A stretch of DNA of 64,000 nt from Sinotaia quadrata (GCA_028829895.1 CM054184.1:52772701-52836700), one strand, 5' to 3'; shown: positions 11,016 through 25,080, numbered from the stretch's first letter. Notes: generated by a model from the sequence alone, not told the origin. Program-made: numbers and translations.

Positions 11016-12257
11016 GGACAGTGTACGCAAACTAAAGTCACTGCAGAAATAGTATGTAAACTGGAAAAAACTTAAAGACAATTACAAGACTTTGCTGAGA
11101 ATTCTGAGAACAATGGTGTGCACTCTGGCAAATTGTCATAAACCAGAGCTTGTCAGATTTCTGATATGGGGGGGGGGGGGGGTCCAGGACTTCTCCACAC
11201 ACACACACACATACACACCCCAGTAAGCCAGAGGCCCGTGTTGTGTTGCCAGCTTAAAGAATATTAAACAAGTGAATTCAAGAATTATACATTATTTAAT
11301 TGACATTTAAAACAAGATATTACATTTAACTAAGAACAAATGGTAAAAGTAATGGTACTAAGAAAATAAGACAATCTGACAATCCAGTTAATATTCAGAA
11401 TATTTCTGACCAGTTTGGTTTATTGTCTTGAGGAAATGGAGAATGCTCATTTTGGAACTCACAAAGCTCTCGTCTGGATTTTATCATTCGAAGAAGAACG
11501 CATTCTAACATGCATTATGACCTGTTTAAAGGTCAGTCTCCATATAATCAAGTAATTCAGGAAATAGTCTCAAATTTATTTACATAGTTCACACGTTATC
11601 ATTTCGCATTTTATTGCAGCAAGACTTTCTCCATGAATAAAACAGTGTGTTGGCTTTCATTTGAGTGCTAGAACCTCACTCTGGAGAACCACCTCAGAAT
11701 GCCACTATATCCTTATCACAATGCCACCAGAACATACTCCTACAAAAGAAACAACAACAACAAAAAAGGTAACCGCCAATAAGACAGACTAGTGATGTAG
11801 TCATTCACAGCTGTGAACACATCATGACTAGTTGTATTTATTGGGAGTTAAGCTAAAAATTATTCCTTCAAATCTCCATCATGTTCAAAAGCAAAATCCA
11901 TAACATCACTATTTCCATGAACCCACAGTCAGGTAATTTTATAATTACACACATATTTAAATAATAGTATTTAAGTAACCTGATTCAGCATGGTGTCAAC
12001 TGTCTTTCACACACTTTGCCTCAATGTAATAATTTACAGTTAAGTTAAATTTCGTCAGTTTCACGTGAAAAACTCTGTTCTGCTACTTAGAGTTAACCTG
12101 GGCACTTCTTTTCACCATGCCAACTCCTTCAAACAGAACAATGAATGTAGTGATATACAACAATTTCTCTACACTAGAAATTGTTCAGCAGTCAACAAAT
12201 CTTGTTGCCAGACATCAGGAGAGTGCAGTGTATTCTTACACTTGCATGCTGTTCCCA
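11016..12257. other. Gene A intron 5, unassigned
   Basis: It contains a G-run at 11168-11181, a short CA run and AT-rich sequence. No exon of the gene belongs here by phase and none is seen. Confidence 0.45.
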
Positions 12258-12376
12258 CCTTTATCAGGGTAGGTCATAGCGGTTTGCAAACAATAACCCA
12301 TGAGGCTCATATAGCACCTTTATCAGGGTAGGTCATAACGGCTTGCAAACAATAACCCACGAGGCTCATATAGCAC
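12258..12376. repeat. 59-bp direct duplication
   Basis: Two copies of cctttatcagggtaggtcat and the following 39 bp start at 12258 and 12317, differing at a few positions. Confidence 0.9.
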
Positions 12377-13145
12377 ATGAAATAGGCAAACGGAAAGGCC
12401 ACTTGCTCACTGGAAAATATAATTAAGGAAGAAAACCTACATTTCCGGTTTATCACTTTATAACTCCAATCTATCTTATATTCCAGTCTCAACTTACAGT
12501 TCCCTGCATCAGTACTTATCAGCCCGATACACACGTACAACACGCGAATTACAGCATATTATAAACAATATCAAATATCTAACAATTTACATGTGAGCTG
12601 CCTAGTTGAAACACCTGTAAAAATGCATGTCAACTCACAAAGTTCATCTCTGCAAAGAAGATAAGTACAACATTTTAATAGCGAACCAGTCAGTTTAAAT
12701 CACCATCAAGCTAACGGCTGCCTTTCAAAACCGGACTTCTTCTTTGCCACTTTAATTTCAAAACGATTAGACAGTAGATATCTCTACACAAATAAACTTT
12801 TTAATCTCAGCCGATTGGCTGGTCTCGTTCTCGAAAATCAAAATCATTGGATAAATAAAAACTAATGACTAGCTTCCACTACTTCAGCAAATCTAAAGTA
12901 TGCTTGCCTCGAGCGTTTACTTCAACTCGGACATTTTCTAAAAGACCAACATAAGGAGTGCTCAAGGTCGGGTTACTCTGACAGTTTAACAACAATTTAA
13001 TTGTAAAATAAGACGGAGACAAATTTATTCCTCCACATACCAATTCCTTTTGAGATGTTAACCGTCCTGTTAACATCTACTCTCTTAGGAGTAAATTCCA
13101 AACATTACCGGTGACGCTTCCACCATAATACGAAATGTATAACTA
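12377..13145. repeat. Dispersed repeat families D3 and D4
   Basis: 12390-12500 (cacttgctcactg, aaaatataattaa, tttatcac, tataactcca) matches 55995-56085. 12955-13040 (caaggtcgggttactctgac, tttaacaa) matches 62085-62165. Both pairs share orientation. They are interspersed repeats of unknown class. Confidence 0.6.
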
Positions 13146-15030
13146 TTCACTAGACCAAAATTCTATGTTTGTTTTAAGACAGAACTATCACTAGACCAAA
13201 ATTCTATGTTTGTTTTAAGACAGAACTATTCACTAGACCAAAATTCTATGTTTGTTTTAAGACAGAACTATTCACAAGACCAAAATTCTATGTTTGTTTT
13301 AAGACAGAACTATTCACAAGATCAAAATTCTATGTTTGTTTTAAGACAGAACTATTCACTAGACCAAAATTCTATGTTTGTTTTAAGACAGAACTATTCA
13401 CAAGACCAAAATTCTATGTTTGTTTTAAGACAGAACTATTCACAAGATCAAAATTCTATGTTTGTTTTAAGACAGAACTATTCACTAGACCAAAATTCTA
13501 TGTTTGTTTTAAGACAGAACTATTCACTAGACCAAAATTCTTTGTTTGTTTTAAGACAGAACTATTCATTATTATTCATTATACCAAATTATTCATAATA
13601 CCAATTTCTATGTTTGTTTTAAGACAGAACTATTCACTAGACCAAAATTCTATGTTTGTTTTAAGACAGAACTATTCACTAGACCAAAATTCTATGTTTG
13701 TTTTAAGACAGAACTATTCACTAGACCAACATTCTATGTTTGTTTTAAGACAGAACTATTCACTAGACCAAAATTCTATGTTTGTTTTAAGACAGAACTA
13801 TTCACTAGACCAAAATTCTATGTTTGTTTTAAGACAGAACTATTCACTAGACCAAAATTCTATGTTTGTTTTAAGACAGAACTATTCACAAGACCAAAAT
13901 TCTATGTTTGTTTTAAGACAGAACTATTCACAAGATCAAAATTCTATGTTTGTTTTAAGACAGAACTATTCACTAGACCAAAATTCTATGTTTGTTTTAA
14001 GACAGAACTATTCACAAGACCAAAATTCTATGTTTGTTTTAAGACAGAACTATTCACAAGATCAAAATTCTATGTTTGTTTTAAGACAGAACTATTCACT
14101 AGACCAAAATTCTATGTTTGTTTTAAGACAGAACTATTCACTAGACCAAAATTCTTTGTTTGTTTTAAGACAGAACTATTCATTATTATTCATTATACCA
14201 AATTATTCATAATACCAATTTCTATGTTTGTTTTAAGACAGAACTATTCACTAGACCAAAATTCTATGTTTGTTTTAAGACAGAACTATTCACTAGACCA
14301 AAATTCTATGTTTGTTTTAAGACAGAACTATTCACTAGACCAACATTCTATGTTTGTTTTAAGACAGAACTATTCACTAGACCAAAATTCTATGTTTGTT
14401 TTAAGACAGAACTATTCACTAGACCAAAATTCTATGTTTGTTTTAAGACAGAACTATTCACTAGACCAAAATTCTATGTTTGTTTTAAGACAGAACTATT
14501 CACTAGACCAAAATTCTATGTTTGTTTTAAGACAGAACTATTCACTAGACCAAAATTCTTTGTTTGTTTTAAGACAGAACTATTCATTATTATTCATTAT
14601 ACCAAATTATTCATAATACCAATTTCTATGTTTGTTTTAAGACAGAACTATTCACTAGACCAAAATTCTATGTTTGTTTTAAGACAGAACTATTCACTAG
14701 ACCAAAATTCTATGTTTGTTTTAAGACAGAACTATTCACTAGACCAACATTCTATGTTTGTTTTAAGACAGAACTATTCACTAGACCAAAATTCTATGTT
14801 TGTTTTAAGACAGAACTATTCACTAGACCAAAATTCTATGTTTGTTTTAAGACAGAACTATTCACTAGACCAAAATTCTATGTTTGTTTTAAGACAGAAC
14901 TATTCACTAGACCAAAATTCTATGTTTGTTTTAAGACAGAACTATTCACTAGACCAAAATTCTATGTTTGTTTTAAGACAGAACTATTCATTATTATTCA
15001 TTATACCAAATTATTCATAATACCAATTTT
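13146..15030. repeat. 42-bp minisatellite with higher-order structure
   Basis: About 43 copies of a 42-bp unit (ctatgtttgttttaagacag, aactattcactagaccaaaatt). Some copies read cacaag instead of cactag, or tttg instead of tatg. A spacer with ttattattcattatacc recurs at about 13566, 14180, 14584 and 14988. This defines super-units of about 614, 404 and 404 bp. The 14-codon unit leaves four plus-strand frames open (13206-13598, 13610-14212, 14224-14616, 14628-15020). Confidence 0.95.
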
Positions 15031-15544
15031 CTATGTCGGTTTCTACACATAGTTAATTCAACATGTTTAGAAACAAAGATAATATAATTGTACATGCCTT
15101 AATAAACACTGAGCATTAAAATATCATATAACATATTTCTTTCTCTCATTATAAGTTGGAACATGACCGTTTTGGCTCCACACTTAAAGATATATAAGGA
15201 CAATGCATCACGTAAATCACCTTAATTTTCATTGTTATAAGTTAGAGTCAATCTGTTATGTCTCTGCACTTAAGAAATACAAACACAAATCATATGCAAA
15301 ACCATTATCATACTTCTTGTCTCAGTGCGATACGAAAATACAACATACACATTCATGTTAGCATCATTCAAATGAACTCTGGGTAAGATTATTCCTTCTC
15401 TACCCTAGAGAAGATACAAAATATCTATAGAAAATTTTCACAGCATATACAGAGACGTATGTACTGGACTCTTACACTTCCATTTCTACTGCTCTGTAGA
15501 AATGGTCAGCCCCTACATTATCGGTGTCTTTAATGACTTCCACA
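15031..15544. other. Gene A intron 5, unassigned
   Basis: AT-rich single-copy-looking sequence between two arrays. I see no gene or element. Confidence 0.45.
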
Positions 15545-16008
15545 GTAAATCTGTACTGTTCTAGTAGTATATCACTACATATAAACATCTAAACTGTTCT
15601 AGTAGTATATCACTACATATAAACATCTATACTGTTCTAGTAGTATATCACTACATATAAACATCTATACTGTTCTAGTAGTATATCACTACATATAAAC
15701 ATCTATACTGTTCTAGTAGTATATCACTACATATAAACATCTATACTGTTCTAGTAGTATATCACTACATATAAACATCTATACTGTTCTAGTAGTATAT
15801 CACTACATAAAAACATCTATACTGTTCTAGTAGTATATCAATACATATAAACATCTATACTGTTCTAGTAGTATATCACTACATATAAACATCTATACTG
15901 TTCTAGTAGTATAGCACTACATATAAACATCTATACTGTTCTAGTAGTATAGCACTACATATAAACATCTATACTGTTCTAGTAGTATATCACTACATAT
16001 AAACATCT
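15545..16008. repeat. 38-bp minisatellite, about 12 copies
   Basis: The unit is ctgttctagtagtatatcac followed by tacatataaacatctata, with starts at 15556, 15594 and so on. Only a few substitutions are seen (agcac for atcac). Confidence 0.95.
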
Positions 16009-16635
16009 TAGTTCAAACATTTGTAGAAATAAAAATCCACCCACATAATACATTACATAAAACACAAGTATAACATGTCAATAGCAAAAATGCATGAAGT
16101 ATTTCTAAGTCCATTCTCTCTCAATCAGTCAGTTAACTGATAAATTGTGATTTCATCAGATCTGATAACAGGTGGTCGACGAATGAGATTTAATTTCTGT
16201 CCATGGAAACGGATTTCAAAATTACAAGATCACTATGAATCATTAATTATCAGTCTAATTGTTTGAAAATCACCCAAGGAGTAATTTTCAAAACTCAAAA
16301 TTAATTTCTAACAAGCACCACACTTTAGAGGAAGTGTTTATAATTTACATTTACAACTCTAGACTGATGTATAATTTACATTTACAACTCTAGACTAACC
16401 TTAAAAACTCCTGACTGATGTTAACCACTCTTGTGTTAATAATAACAACATAATATTGCAGCATTAGAAGCATGTTCGTTTTTACCTATTGCTGTGGGCT
16501 GCGCATGCGCGTGCAAATGTTGCCTAAATTTCAGTTCATTTTTTTTGCTTATAAATACATTCTATGGTGTAATGACATATCAAATTCCTTTCCTTTTCTG
16601 TGTTTTGTTTTTGGAGGATCGCTGCCGAAGGACAC
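16009..16635. other. Gene A intron 5, unassigned
   Basis: It contains a small duplication (ataatttacatttacaactctagact) at about 16338-16400. No coding content is recognised. Confidence 0.45.
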
Positions 16636-16858
16636 CGGTTCACGGACAACCACTTTGAGAAGTACTTTATAAACAACACTACAACCACTTTGAGAAGTAC
16701 GTTATAAACAACACTACAACCACTTTGAGAAGTACTTTATAAACAACACTACAACCACTTTGAGAAGTACATTATAAACAACACTACAACCACTTTGAGA
16801 AGTACATTATAAACAACACTACAACCACTTTGAGAAGTACTTTATAAACAACACTACC
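16636..16858. repeat. 35-bp minisatellite, 6 copies
   Basis: The unit starts acaaccactttgagaagtac and is followed by tttataaacaacact. Copies begin at 16646, 16681 and onwards. Confidence 0.95.
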
Positions 16859-17049
16859 TAGTTACAGTGGACTCGTAAGAACTCATGTAAATAAGCAAAC
16901 GCTTGTACGCAACACCAACTAGTGACTGAGGATTGTGAGGACAAAGCTGAGTAAACTTTAATTTATAACGAAATACAACTTATATCAGTATTAGATCAAC
17001 TGTCATACAGGGTTCGCGAGGTAATGTAGAATTGCTTCTCTGACGATTC

Positions 17050-17570
17050 GGCTTTACAGAGGGGAGACTATCTGTAGAAGTGGTGCAAGCTGATGGAGTG
17101 ATTTCTGACTTGACACAGTAAGAGGCAAAGAGTAATTATCACTTTTGACAAATTTATTTTTCATGCTCCTTTTCCAGCAGAGTGAAGATTCAATCGCTTT
17201 TAGAAACGTACAAATAATTATATGGTTGCTGTCAAAGAGCAACGAGGTGGAGATTCAAATGATTTTAGAAACGTACAAATAATTATATGGTTGCTGTCAG
17301 AGAGCAGCGAGGTGGAGATTCAAACACTTTCTAGAAATGTACAAGTAATTTACTACGTTGAGACGAATGTGAGTGAGTCATTGATCTAGAGGTGGTAGTG
17401 AGTGAATCGTTGTTCTGGAGGTGGTAGTGAGTGAGTCATTGATCTAGAGGTGGTAGTGAGTGTGTCATTGTTCTAGAGGTGGTAGTGAGTGTGTCATTGT
17501 TCTAGAGGTGGTAGTGAGTGTGTCATTGCGTTTTAGGTTGAAGTAATTATATGGTTGCTGTCAGAGAGCA
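17050..17570 (+). pseudogene. Inverted relic of an M13 exon 3 with its donor-derived array
   Basis: On the plus strand, opposite to gene A, 17341-17360 reads ttactacgttgagacgaat and then gtgagtgagtcattgatcta. Gene A exon 3 on the minus strand ends ttactacgtgaagacgaat followed by the same gtgagtgag intron start. The preceding codons read VEIQTLSRNVQVIYYVETN, resembling the exon 3 end in gene B (RVEIFTEDVYMV). A weaker match to the middle of exon 3 (agctgatggagtga, gcaaagag) begins near 17085. The end block is itself internally duplicated (about 17190-17320), and a 29-30-bp donor-repeat array follows at 17370-17530. I infer a dead third copy inverted into intron 5. Moderate confidence; an alignment would settle it. 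Confidence 0.6.
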
Positions 17571-17787
17571 AATAGGTGTAAGCATGATGGATTTCACTTC
17601 AATTTAATTATTAAAAGGGTGGACAAGCGTCATTTGTACACGTTATTATTATTATTACTAATATGAAAATTTGTTTATAAAATATTTATAAAGATGGAGA
17701 AAGTGAAAATGTGTTCAACACAACCATTTAATGTAATAAATTAACATTTTCCTATTTAAGTTTGCTCTAGCGGCAATGATTGGGTAC

Positions 17788-17927
17788 CGTGACTTGTTGC
17801 TGATGTCCAGATTGCCGATAAAAGTAGCGACCAACTGCAGCCGGGACAAGTCCAGTACTTTCACTTTCGATTGGTTTGTCCACTTGACACTATCAAATAC
17901 GGAAGAAATAATTTCAAACCAGTTCAC
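17788..17927 (-). CDS. Gene A coding exon 5: M13 segment VNWxEII
   Basis: A 140-nt exon encoding residues 319-364 and two bases of Arg365. It begins VNWFEIISSVFDSVKW and ends DISNKS. The M13 pattern here is (I/V)NWxxFLxxxF...V...(V/L)xxYFxxL, and the match is clear. The acceptor is tttcag (AG at 17929-17928) and the donor gtaccc (GT at 17787-17786). The length is identical to gene B exon 5, with about 60% amino-acid identity by hand. Confidence 0.92.
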
Positions 17928-19760
<1,833 letters not shown>

Positions 19761-19838
19761 CTCGCCCTGTGTGATAAAAGTTAGATTTTCCAGACTTAAA
19801 TTCAATTCAATAGGATTGTCATCAAGGGAATAAATCAA
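19761..19838 (-). CDS. Gene A coding exon 4: short connector in the M13 N-domain
   Basis: A 78-nt, phase-0 exon encoding residues 293-318, from LIYSLDDNPIELNLS to FITQGE. The acceptor is ttccag and the donor gtatgt. Primary sequence is poorly conserved in this part of M13 proteins. I accept it because gene B has a 75-nt phase-0 exon at the same place ending TQGV before gtatgc, and the last residues TQG are shared. One sequon (NLS) and a second (NLT) are present. Confidence 0.82.
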
Positions 19839-20140
19839 CTGGAAAATAAAAAAATAAACTTAAACACATTTATTGTACATTACAAAGAGACAAACCTTAC
19901 AATCCAAGAGCGAAGGGATATAATATAATATAATATAATATGATATATTATAACATAATATAACACAACATAACACAACATAACATAACATAACATAACA
20001 TAACAACATAAAATAACATAATACAATATAATATAATATAATATAATATAAGTTTATTATAATGTAATATAATATTGTATACTATAATATAATGTTATTT
20101 AAGACTGTGGTAAGATCTATGCTGAACTCTTGCTATCTAT
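19839..20140. repeat. ATAAT/ACATA low-complexity tract
   Basis: (ATAAT)n-like and (ACATA)n-like runs occupy about 19917-20055, near the start of intron 3 on the plus-strand map. Confidence 0.85.
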
Positions 20141-20149
20141 ACTGGTTAT

Positions 20150-20860
20150 CATCTTAGAATAATCGAATGGCTTACTCACTATCATCTCTAATGCAATGAC
20201 TTACTATCATCTCTAATGCAATGACTTACTCACTATCACCTCTAACGCAATGACTTACTCACTATCACCTCTAACGCAATGAATTACTCACTATCACCTG
20301 TAATGCAATAACTTACTCACTATCACCTCTAATGCAATGACTTTCTCACAATCACCTCTAATGTAATCACTCACTCACTGATTCCCACATCTAGTACACA
20401 TTTACTATGGCTCTAGCACTCCCACATCCATATCATTGACAAGCTCAGTACCAACTCTTGCACAACGACTCGTACATTTCAACCGTTGTTGCAATGATTC
20501 ACTTTACCCAAAGCGCAATGACCGACCCATTACATTCTTTAGAAACGACAACACACCATCACGTCTATACCAATGACACATCAACTTCCACCTATAAAGC
20601 AATGACACACCCTTTAAACTACTTGTAGAACAATGACACACTCACTACCACCTCTAGAGCGATGACACACTCATTACCACTTCTTGAGCAATGACCGACC
20701 CATTACATTCTTTACAGAAACGACCACACACCATCATATCTATACCAATGACACATTAACTTCAACCTAAAACGCAATGACACACTTACTACCACCTCTA
20801 GAACAATGACACACTCACTACCACCTCTAGATCAATGACTCACTCACTACCACCTCCAGA
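20150..20860. repeat. Degenerate part of the exon 3 donor array
   Basis: Motifs such as ctcactatcacctctaatgc, aatgacttactcac and later caatgacacactcactacca recur at about 25-30-bp spacing with much drift. They resemble the good copies at 20860-21142, so this is the older, distal part of the same array. Confidence 0.75.
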
Positions 20861-21142
20861 ACGATTCACTCACTACTACTCTAGATCAATGACTCACTAC
20901 TACTCTAGACCAATGATTCACTCACTTCTACTCTAGATCAATGATTCACTCACTACTACTCTAGATCAATGACTCACTCACTACTACTCTAGATCAATGA
21001 CTCACTACTACTCTAGATCAATTACTCACTCACTACTCTAGATCAATGATTCACTCACTACTACTCTAGATCAATGACTCACTCACTACTACTCTAGATC
21101 AATGACTCACTCACTACTACTCTAGATCAATGACTCACTCAC
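20861..21142 (-). repeat. 27-28-bp minisatellite built on the exon 3 splice donor
   Basis: On the minus strand the intron starts gtgagtgagtcattgatcta then gagtagta, and this 27-28-bp unit repeats about ten times downstream. Each unit repeats GTGAGTGAG, so the true 5' splice site is followed by a series of matching GTGAGT sequences. The exon part is not included in the unit. Confidence 0.93.
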
Positions 21143-21280
21143 ATTCGTCTTCACGTAGTAAATATCCTGTGCAAAAGTCTCGGCCCTTAACTCTTTTTCA
21201 TCATCAGTAAGGTTCACTCCAGCATCACTCAGCAGTAGTGAGCCAACCTTCTTGAAAAATGTCTTCGCACTTTTCTTGTC
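21143..21280 (-). CDS. Gene A coding exon 3: M13 N-domain helix pair
   Basis: A 138-nt, phase-0 exon encoding residues 247-292. It begins DKKSAKTFFKKVGSLLLSDA and ends AQDIYYVKTN. It fits the M13 region between the first third of the ectodomain and the VNW block, and matches gene B exon 3 (DKKSTREFFRTVGSLLLRDA) at about 52% identity overall. The acceptor is acccag (AG at 21282-21281) and the donor gtgagt, which is also the seed of the adjacent array. Confidence 0.9.
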
Positions 21281-21606
21281 CTGGGTAATAAACAAAATAG
21301 TGCACTAAACACACACACAAACACACCTATTTAAGGCATTCTATGCAACGTGTCTAGTCCGAGTCACTAAGAGAGGCAAAGATTATCAAATCATTTTTCA
21401 AAATATTGACATCGCTATGATTTACTAAAAATGTAATATAGACTTACATATTTACAAACAACAAAGAGTAAATTACGCCAATTCAGATTTAAAAATTGAC
21501 AAACATGTTGAAACTTTAGTTCATAATCACGACTTCAAGGTCATTTACCTGTGCAATTATCTAGGTATATAGATCCATCAAATACCGAAATCTGATGCCC
21601 TTATGT

Positions 21607-21695
<89 letters not shown>

Positions 21696-21980
21696 GGCTG
21701 TCTCTGGAATAAAGATTACATAGAAATGTAAACACGTGTTGCCTGTTCTGCCTGTTCTGCTGTGGTTGTTGCCGTAGCCGTATTGTCTCTTCGTCATCAC
21801 TGCATCATCTCCTCGCATCCTGGGGTGACCCATAATAACAACACCACACCACACCCCATCACAAAACCAGTTTTAGGCATATGAGTAGTTTTTATTATCC
21901 AGTGGTTAAGATTTACAAGAACGAGATCAGTCAAAGTGTACACGGTTTTCTCCTATCAGAGGAAATAGTTATTCCTTCTA
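21281..21980. repeat. Gene A intron 2, distal part, with a GA tract
   Basis: A pure (GA)n run lies at 21612-21690. Beyond it, 21700-21870 contains open frames without recognisable content. Nothing else is supported. Confidence 0.75.
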
Positions 21981-22490
21981 AACTACCTAAAATTATATAC
22001 TACTTTAACTATCAAAAATACTACAATAAATACTCTCTAAATACAATGCTTTCTTACAATATAATTTACAAAATAAATTATCAAATAAAATAAATAACTA
22101 TATTCCTGTACACATACATAAATCGTAGAATACTCTAAGAAAATAATATAAAATAACATACAAAATTACATAAATACAAACTACATCCCACTACCTATTA
22201 GAATACATAGAATTAACTTTGCTTAATAAATAAATAATATAATAAAGACGGTTAAACACCTACACAGTGGCACAGCCATACACATTACTATAGCAGTCCG
22301 CGCCGCGCGATTCAAACTAGCGGCCGATGACCTACTTTGCTGCCAGGCAAAACAAGCGCTACGCACACGCATACACAGCTCTGTACACACGTACATCCAC
22401 CCTTCCACAGTATCTATCTATCTACCACAACGTTAGGTTAGCTGATCCCTTTTCAACAGCATGATCTGGTTTCTCTCCATTGTTGTATCT
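21981..22490. repeat. Dispersed repeat family D5, copy 1
   Basis: 22057-22420 (ataatttacaaaataaatta, ttatattcctgt, aagaaaataatataa, cccact.cctatt) matches 41505-42000 in order and orientation. It ends beside a short TATC run and the fragment also found at 1699-1765. The second copy carries an internal triplication. Element class unknown. Confidence 0.65.
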
Positions 22491-23363
22491 GTCTGTCTCT
22501 CTGTATATTTAAGTACATATCTCTTATTCCGATCCAGGATAAAATAGTGACTTTCAGTAACATTTATGAAACATGTTTAACTTTCATATAATGACTTTAT
22601 TAGGTCAGCATGCTGTCGTGTTATATACTTTTCAATGATTCAAAATCTCAGTAGATAAAACTGTTGAATATATTTAAAAGTCTACATCTTATTTGTAAGG
22701 ACACGTTGGGTGTTCTTTGCACTGAAGATTTTAACATTAACGAGCGCCATGAAATAAGAAATGTAACCCGTGTCAGGGTGTTGTAAATAAAAAAATGTCA
22801 GTGCATAATTTATTTATTTGTAATTTTAAAAAATAGTAAATTTAGTTTTACTATTAATTTAAATTTACTGTTTAGTAAGGAATTTGTCATTATATTGTAA
22901 ATGAAATCATATATTTATTCTTCTAAAGTAAAATTTCAAGGTCAGACAGACAACACAAGGTAAAAAAACAAGACACATCTATATAATTTATCATCTCCCA
23001 GTTTAACTGTGTGTATTAGCACATTATGAACTTACAAAATATGAGAATATAATGACGTCTTATTTATTCAGATCTTTGAGGGTGGAAATCTAGCTCTTTG
23101 TTCTAGATCAGCTCACCCGATTTATGAACCACGAGACTTTGAATTGACAAAAATAGATCAGAAATGGAGCGTTCGCTTTGATGAAAGAAGAAATTAAAAA
23201 TGTGTTTGCAATCTAGCGTCTTACACTTAAAACCAAGATCGCAAAATTGCCCGAATAAAAACAAGTAATAATACTACACATAGGTTCGACAGACGTAGAC
23301 AGACAAGACCGACAGACGCAGACAGACGTACACGGAGACAAAGGTGGACAGACACAACCTTAC
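22491..23363. other. Gene A intron 2, proximal part
   Basis: AT-rich sequence with a small cagacagacgta repeat near 23290-23350. I see no gene. Confidence 0.45.
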
Positions 23364-23411
23364 CTCCTCAGAACTAGTTTTGTGTATCAACTTTGTGCTC
23401 GCCACCTCAAT
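23364..23411 (-). CDS. Gene A coding exon 2: 16-codon micro-exon
   Basis: A 48-nt, phase-0 exon encoding residues 231-246, IEVASTKLIHKTSSEE. The acceptor is gttag (AG at 23413-23412) and the donor gtaagg. Gene B has a 57-nt phase-0 exon at the same place, IYPMHSDLERYLRNDSSEE, followed by the same gtaagg donor. The shared SSEE end and donor context support it; the remainder of the exon has diverged. Confidence 0.85.
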
Positions 23412-23990
23412 CTAACGGCAAAATGATGAAATAATAAATAAACCAAAATTAATCTATTTCCATACCAATAAAATTAGGAAATAATTCAAGATTAATCTAT
23501 TGGCAAGTTTAACAGAGACAATTATTTGAGAGACAATTTATAACATAATAATAGTGATAAAGATAAATATAAAATAAATATATTGGCATTTGTAAAATGT
23601 GAAATATGCTGTAGATATGTTACTTGTAAAATGGTGTCATAGATTATATGTGAAATGTGCTGTAGATATGTTACTTGTAAAATGGTGTTATAGATTATAT
23701 GTGAAATATATTGTAGATATGTTACTTGTAAAATGGTGTTATAGATTATATCGTGCAAAATGGTGTTATTGATTATGTCGTTCACAATGGTGTTATTGAT
23801 TATATGTGTAAAATGCTGTAGATTATGTCGTGCAAAATGGTGGCATTGGTTGCGTTGATCGAACCATGGGGCACATTATGCTCTTTGTGTTTCTATAATT
23901 TCTGTTTGTTTTTTTTTACACTAATAATTAATCAGTAATTGATAGTTACTAATTATGGCTGACCTCCGCATGGCCGATGACGTAATCTGC
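23412..23990. repeat. Tandem repeats of a GTAAAATGGTGTTAT motif, block 1
   Basis: Between about 23590 and 23850 units of roughly 27 and 60 bp repeat (ttgtaaaatggtgttata, gattatatgtgaaat, gtagatatgttac). The same motif family reappears at 25995-26300, suggesting one old array split by the sequence between. Confidence 0.75.
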
Positions 23991-24420
23991 CGTACTGACA
24001 AATGCTACACACAAGTAAAGGTTTGACGTCAAGTTCATTCATCATGCATAGTCAATGGAAATGTATTGAAGTGGGAAGGGTGACAGTACATGTGGGCTGG
24101 AATGCCCTTATGTGGGCATTTGCGCTCTGTTTGATGATGCAAGAGAACTTGTGGTTTGACCCAGAGTCATTCATATATATGTTGCTGATAGACCCACACA
24201 TTCTTATGTACTGTTCTAGCAGGATTGAAATCTGTATAGATGAGAAGTTTTCGCATGTTCCTGACAGTGGTAAATATTTGGACATCTCAGAAATTATTGT
24301 TACATATTATTGATTAGAATCTTGTGTAGAATGCTTGTATATTTTTATTAATGCTTGTTGTGTGAAACTAATGCATATGTCTTTCAGAAAGGTATTCTGT
24401 GGTGTTAGCGATTATAGATG
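23991..24420 (+). other. Unassigned open frame inside gene A intron 1
   Basis: A 103-codon plus-strand frame (24002-24313) is overlapped by a 77-codon minus-strand frame (24052-24285). Neither shows a motif I know, and neither fits the M13 gene by content. The base composition is less AT-biased than its surroundings, so this may be a fragment of a mobile element. I do not call it a gene. Confidence 0.3.
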
Positions 24421-24424
24421 ATGA

Positions 24425-25080
24425 CATTGAGATAATCATGAACTGTACACTAGACTTTATTCATTTGATGCAAGCATAGTTAAATCTCACATTGAGATAA
24501 TCATGTACTGTACACTAGACTTTATTCATTTGATGCAAGCATAGTTAAATCTCACATTGAGATAATCATGTACTGTACACTAGACTTTATTCATTTGTTA
24601 AATCTGACATTGAGATAATCATGTAGTGTACACTAGACTTTATTCATTTGATGCAAGCATAGTTAAATCTCACATTGAGATAATCATGTACTGTACACTA
24701 GACTTTATTCATTTGATGCAAGCATAGTTAAATCTCACATTGAGATAATCATGTACTGTACACTAGACTTTATTCATTTGATGCAAGCATAGTTAAATTT
24801 CACATTGAGATAATCATGAACTGTATACTAGATTTTATTCATTTGATGCAAGCATAGTTAAATCTGACATTGAGATAATCATGAACTGTACACTAGACTT
24901 TATTCATTTGATGAAAGCATAGTTAAATCTCCCATTGAGATAATCATGAACTGTACACTAGACTTTATTCATTTGATGCAAGCATAGTTAAATCTGACAT
25001 TGAGATAATCATGAATTGTACACTAGACTTTATTCATTTGATGCAAGCATAGTTAAATCTCACATTGAGATAATCATTCA
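24425..25080. repeat. 65-bp minisatellite, about 10 copies
   Basis: The unit begins cattgagataatcatgtact and is followed by gtacactagactttattcat. Copies start at 24425, 24490 and so on. One copy lacks gatgcaagcatag. The copies are otherwise nearly identical. Confidence 0.95.

Noticed and set aside
10095..11052. Plus-strand frames of 167 and 128 codons
   Set aside because: They run antisense through the 27-bp and 66-bp junction arrays and exon 6; the multiples of three explain them.
13206..15020. Four long plus-strand frames encoding a 14-residue repeat (MFVLRQNYSLDQNS)
   Set aside because: The frames stay open because the minisatellite unit is 42 bp without a stop. They lie antisense in intron 5 of gene A and have no initiation context, splice context or known family.
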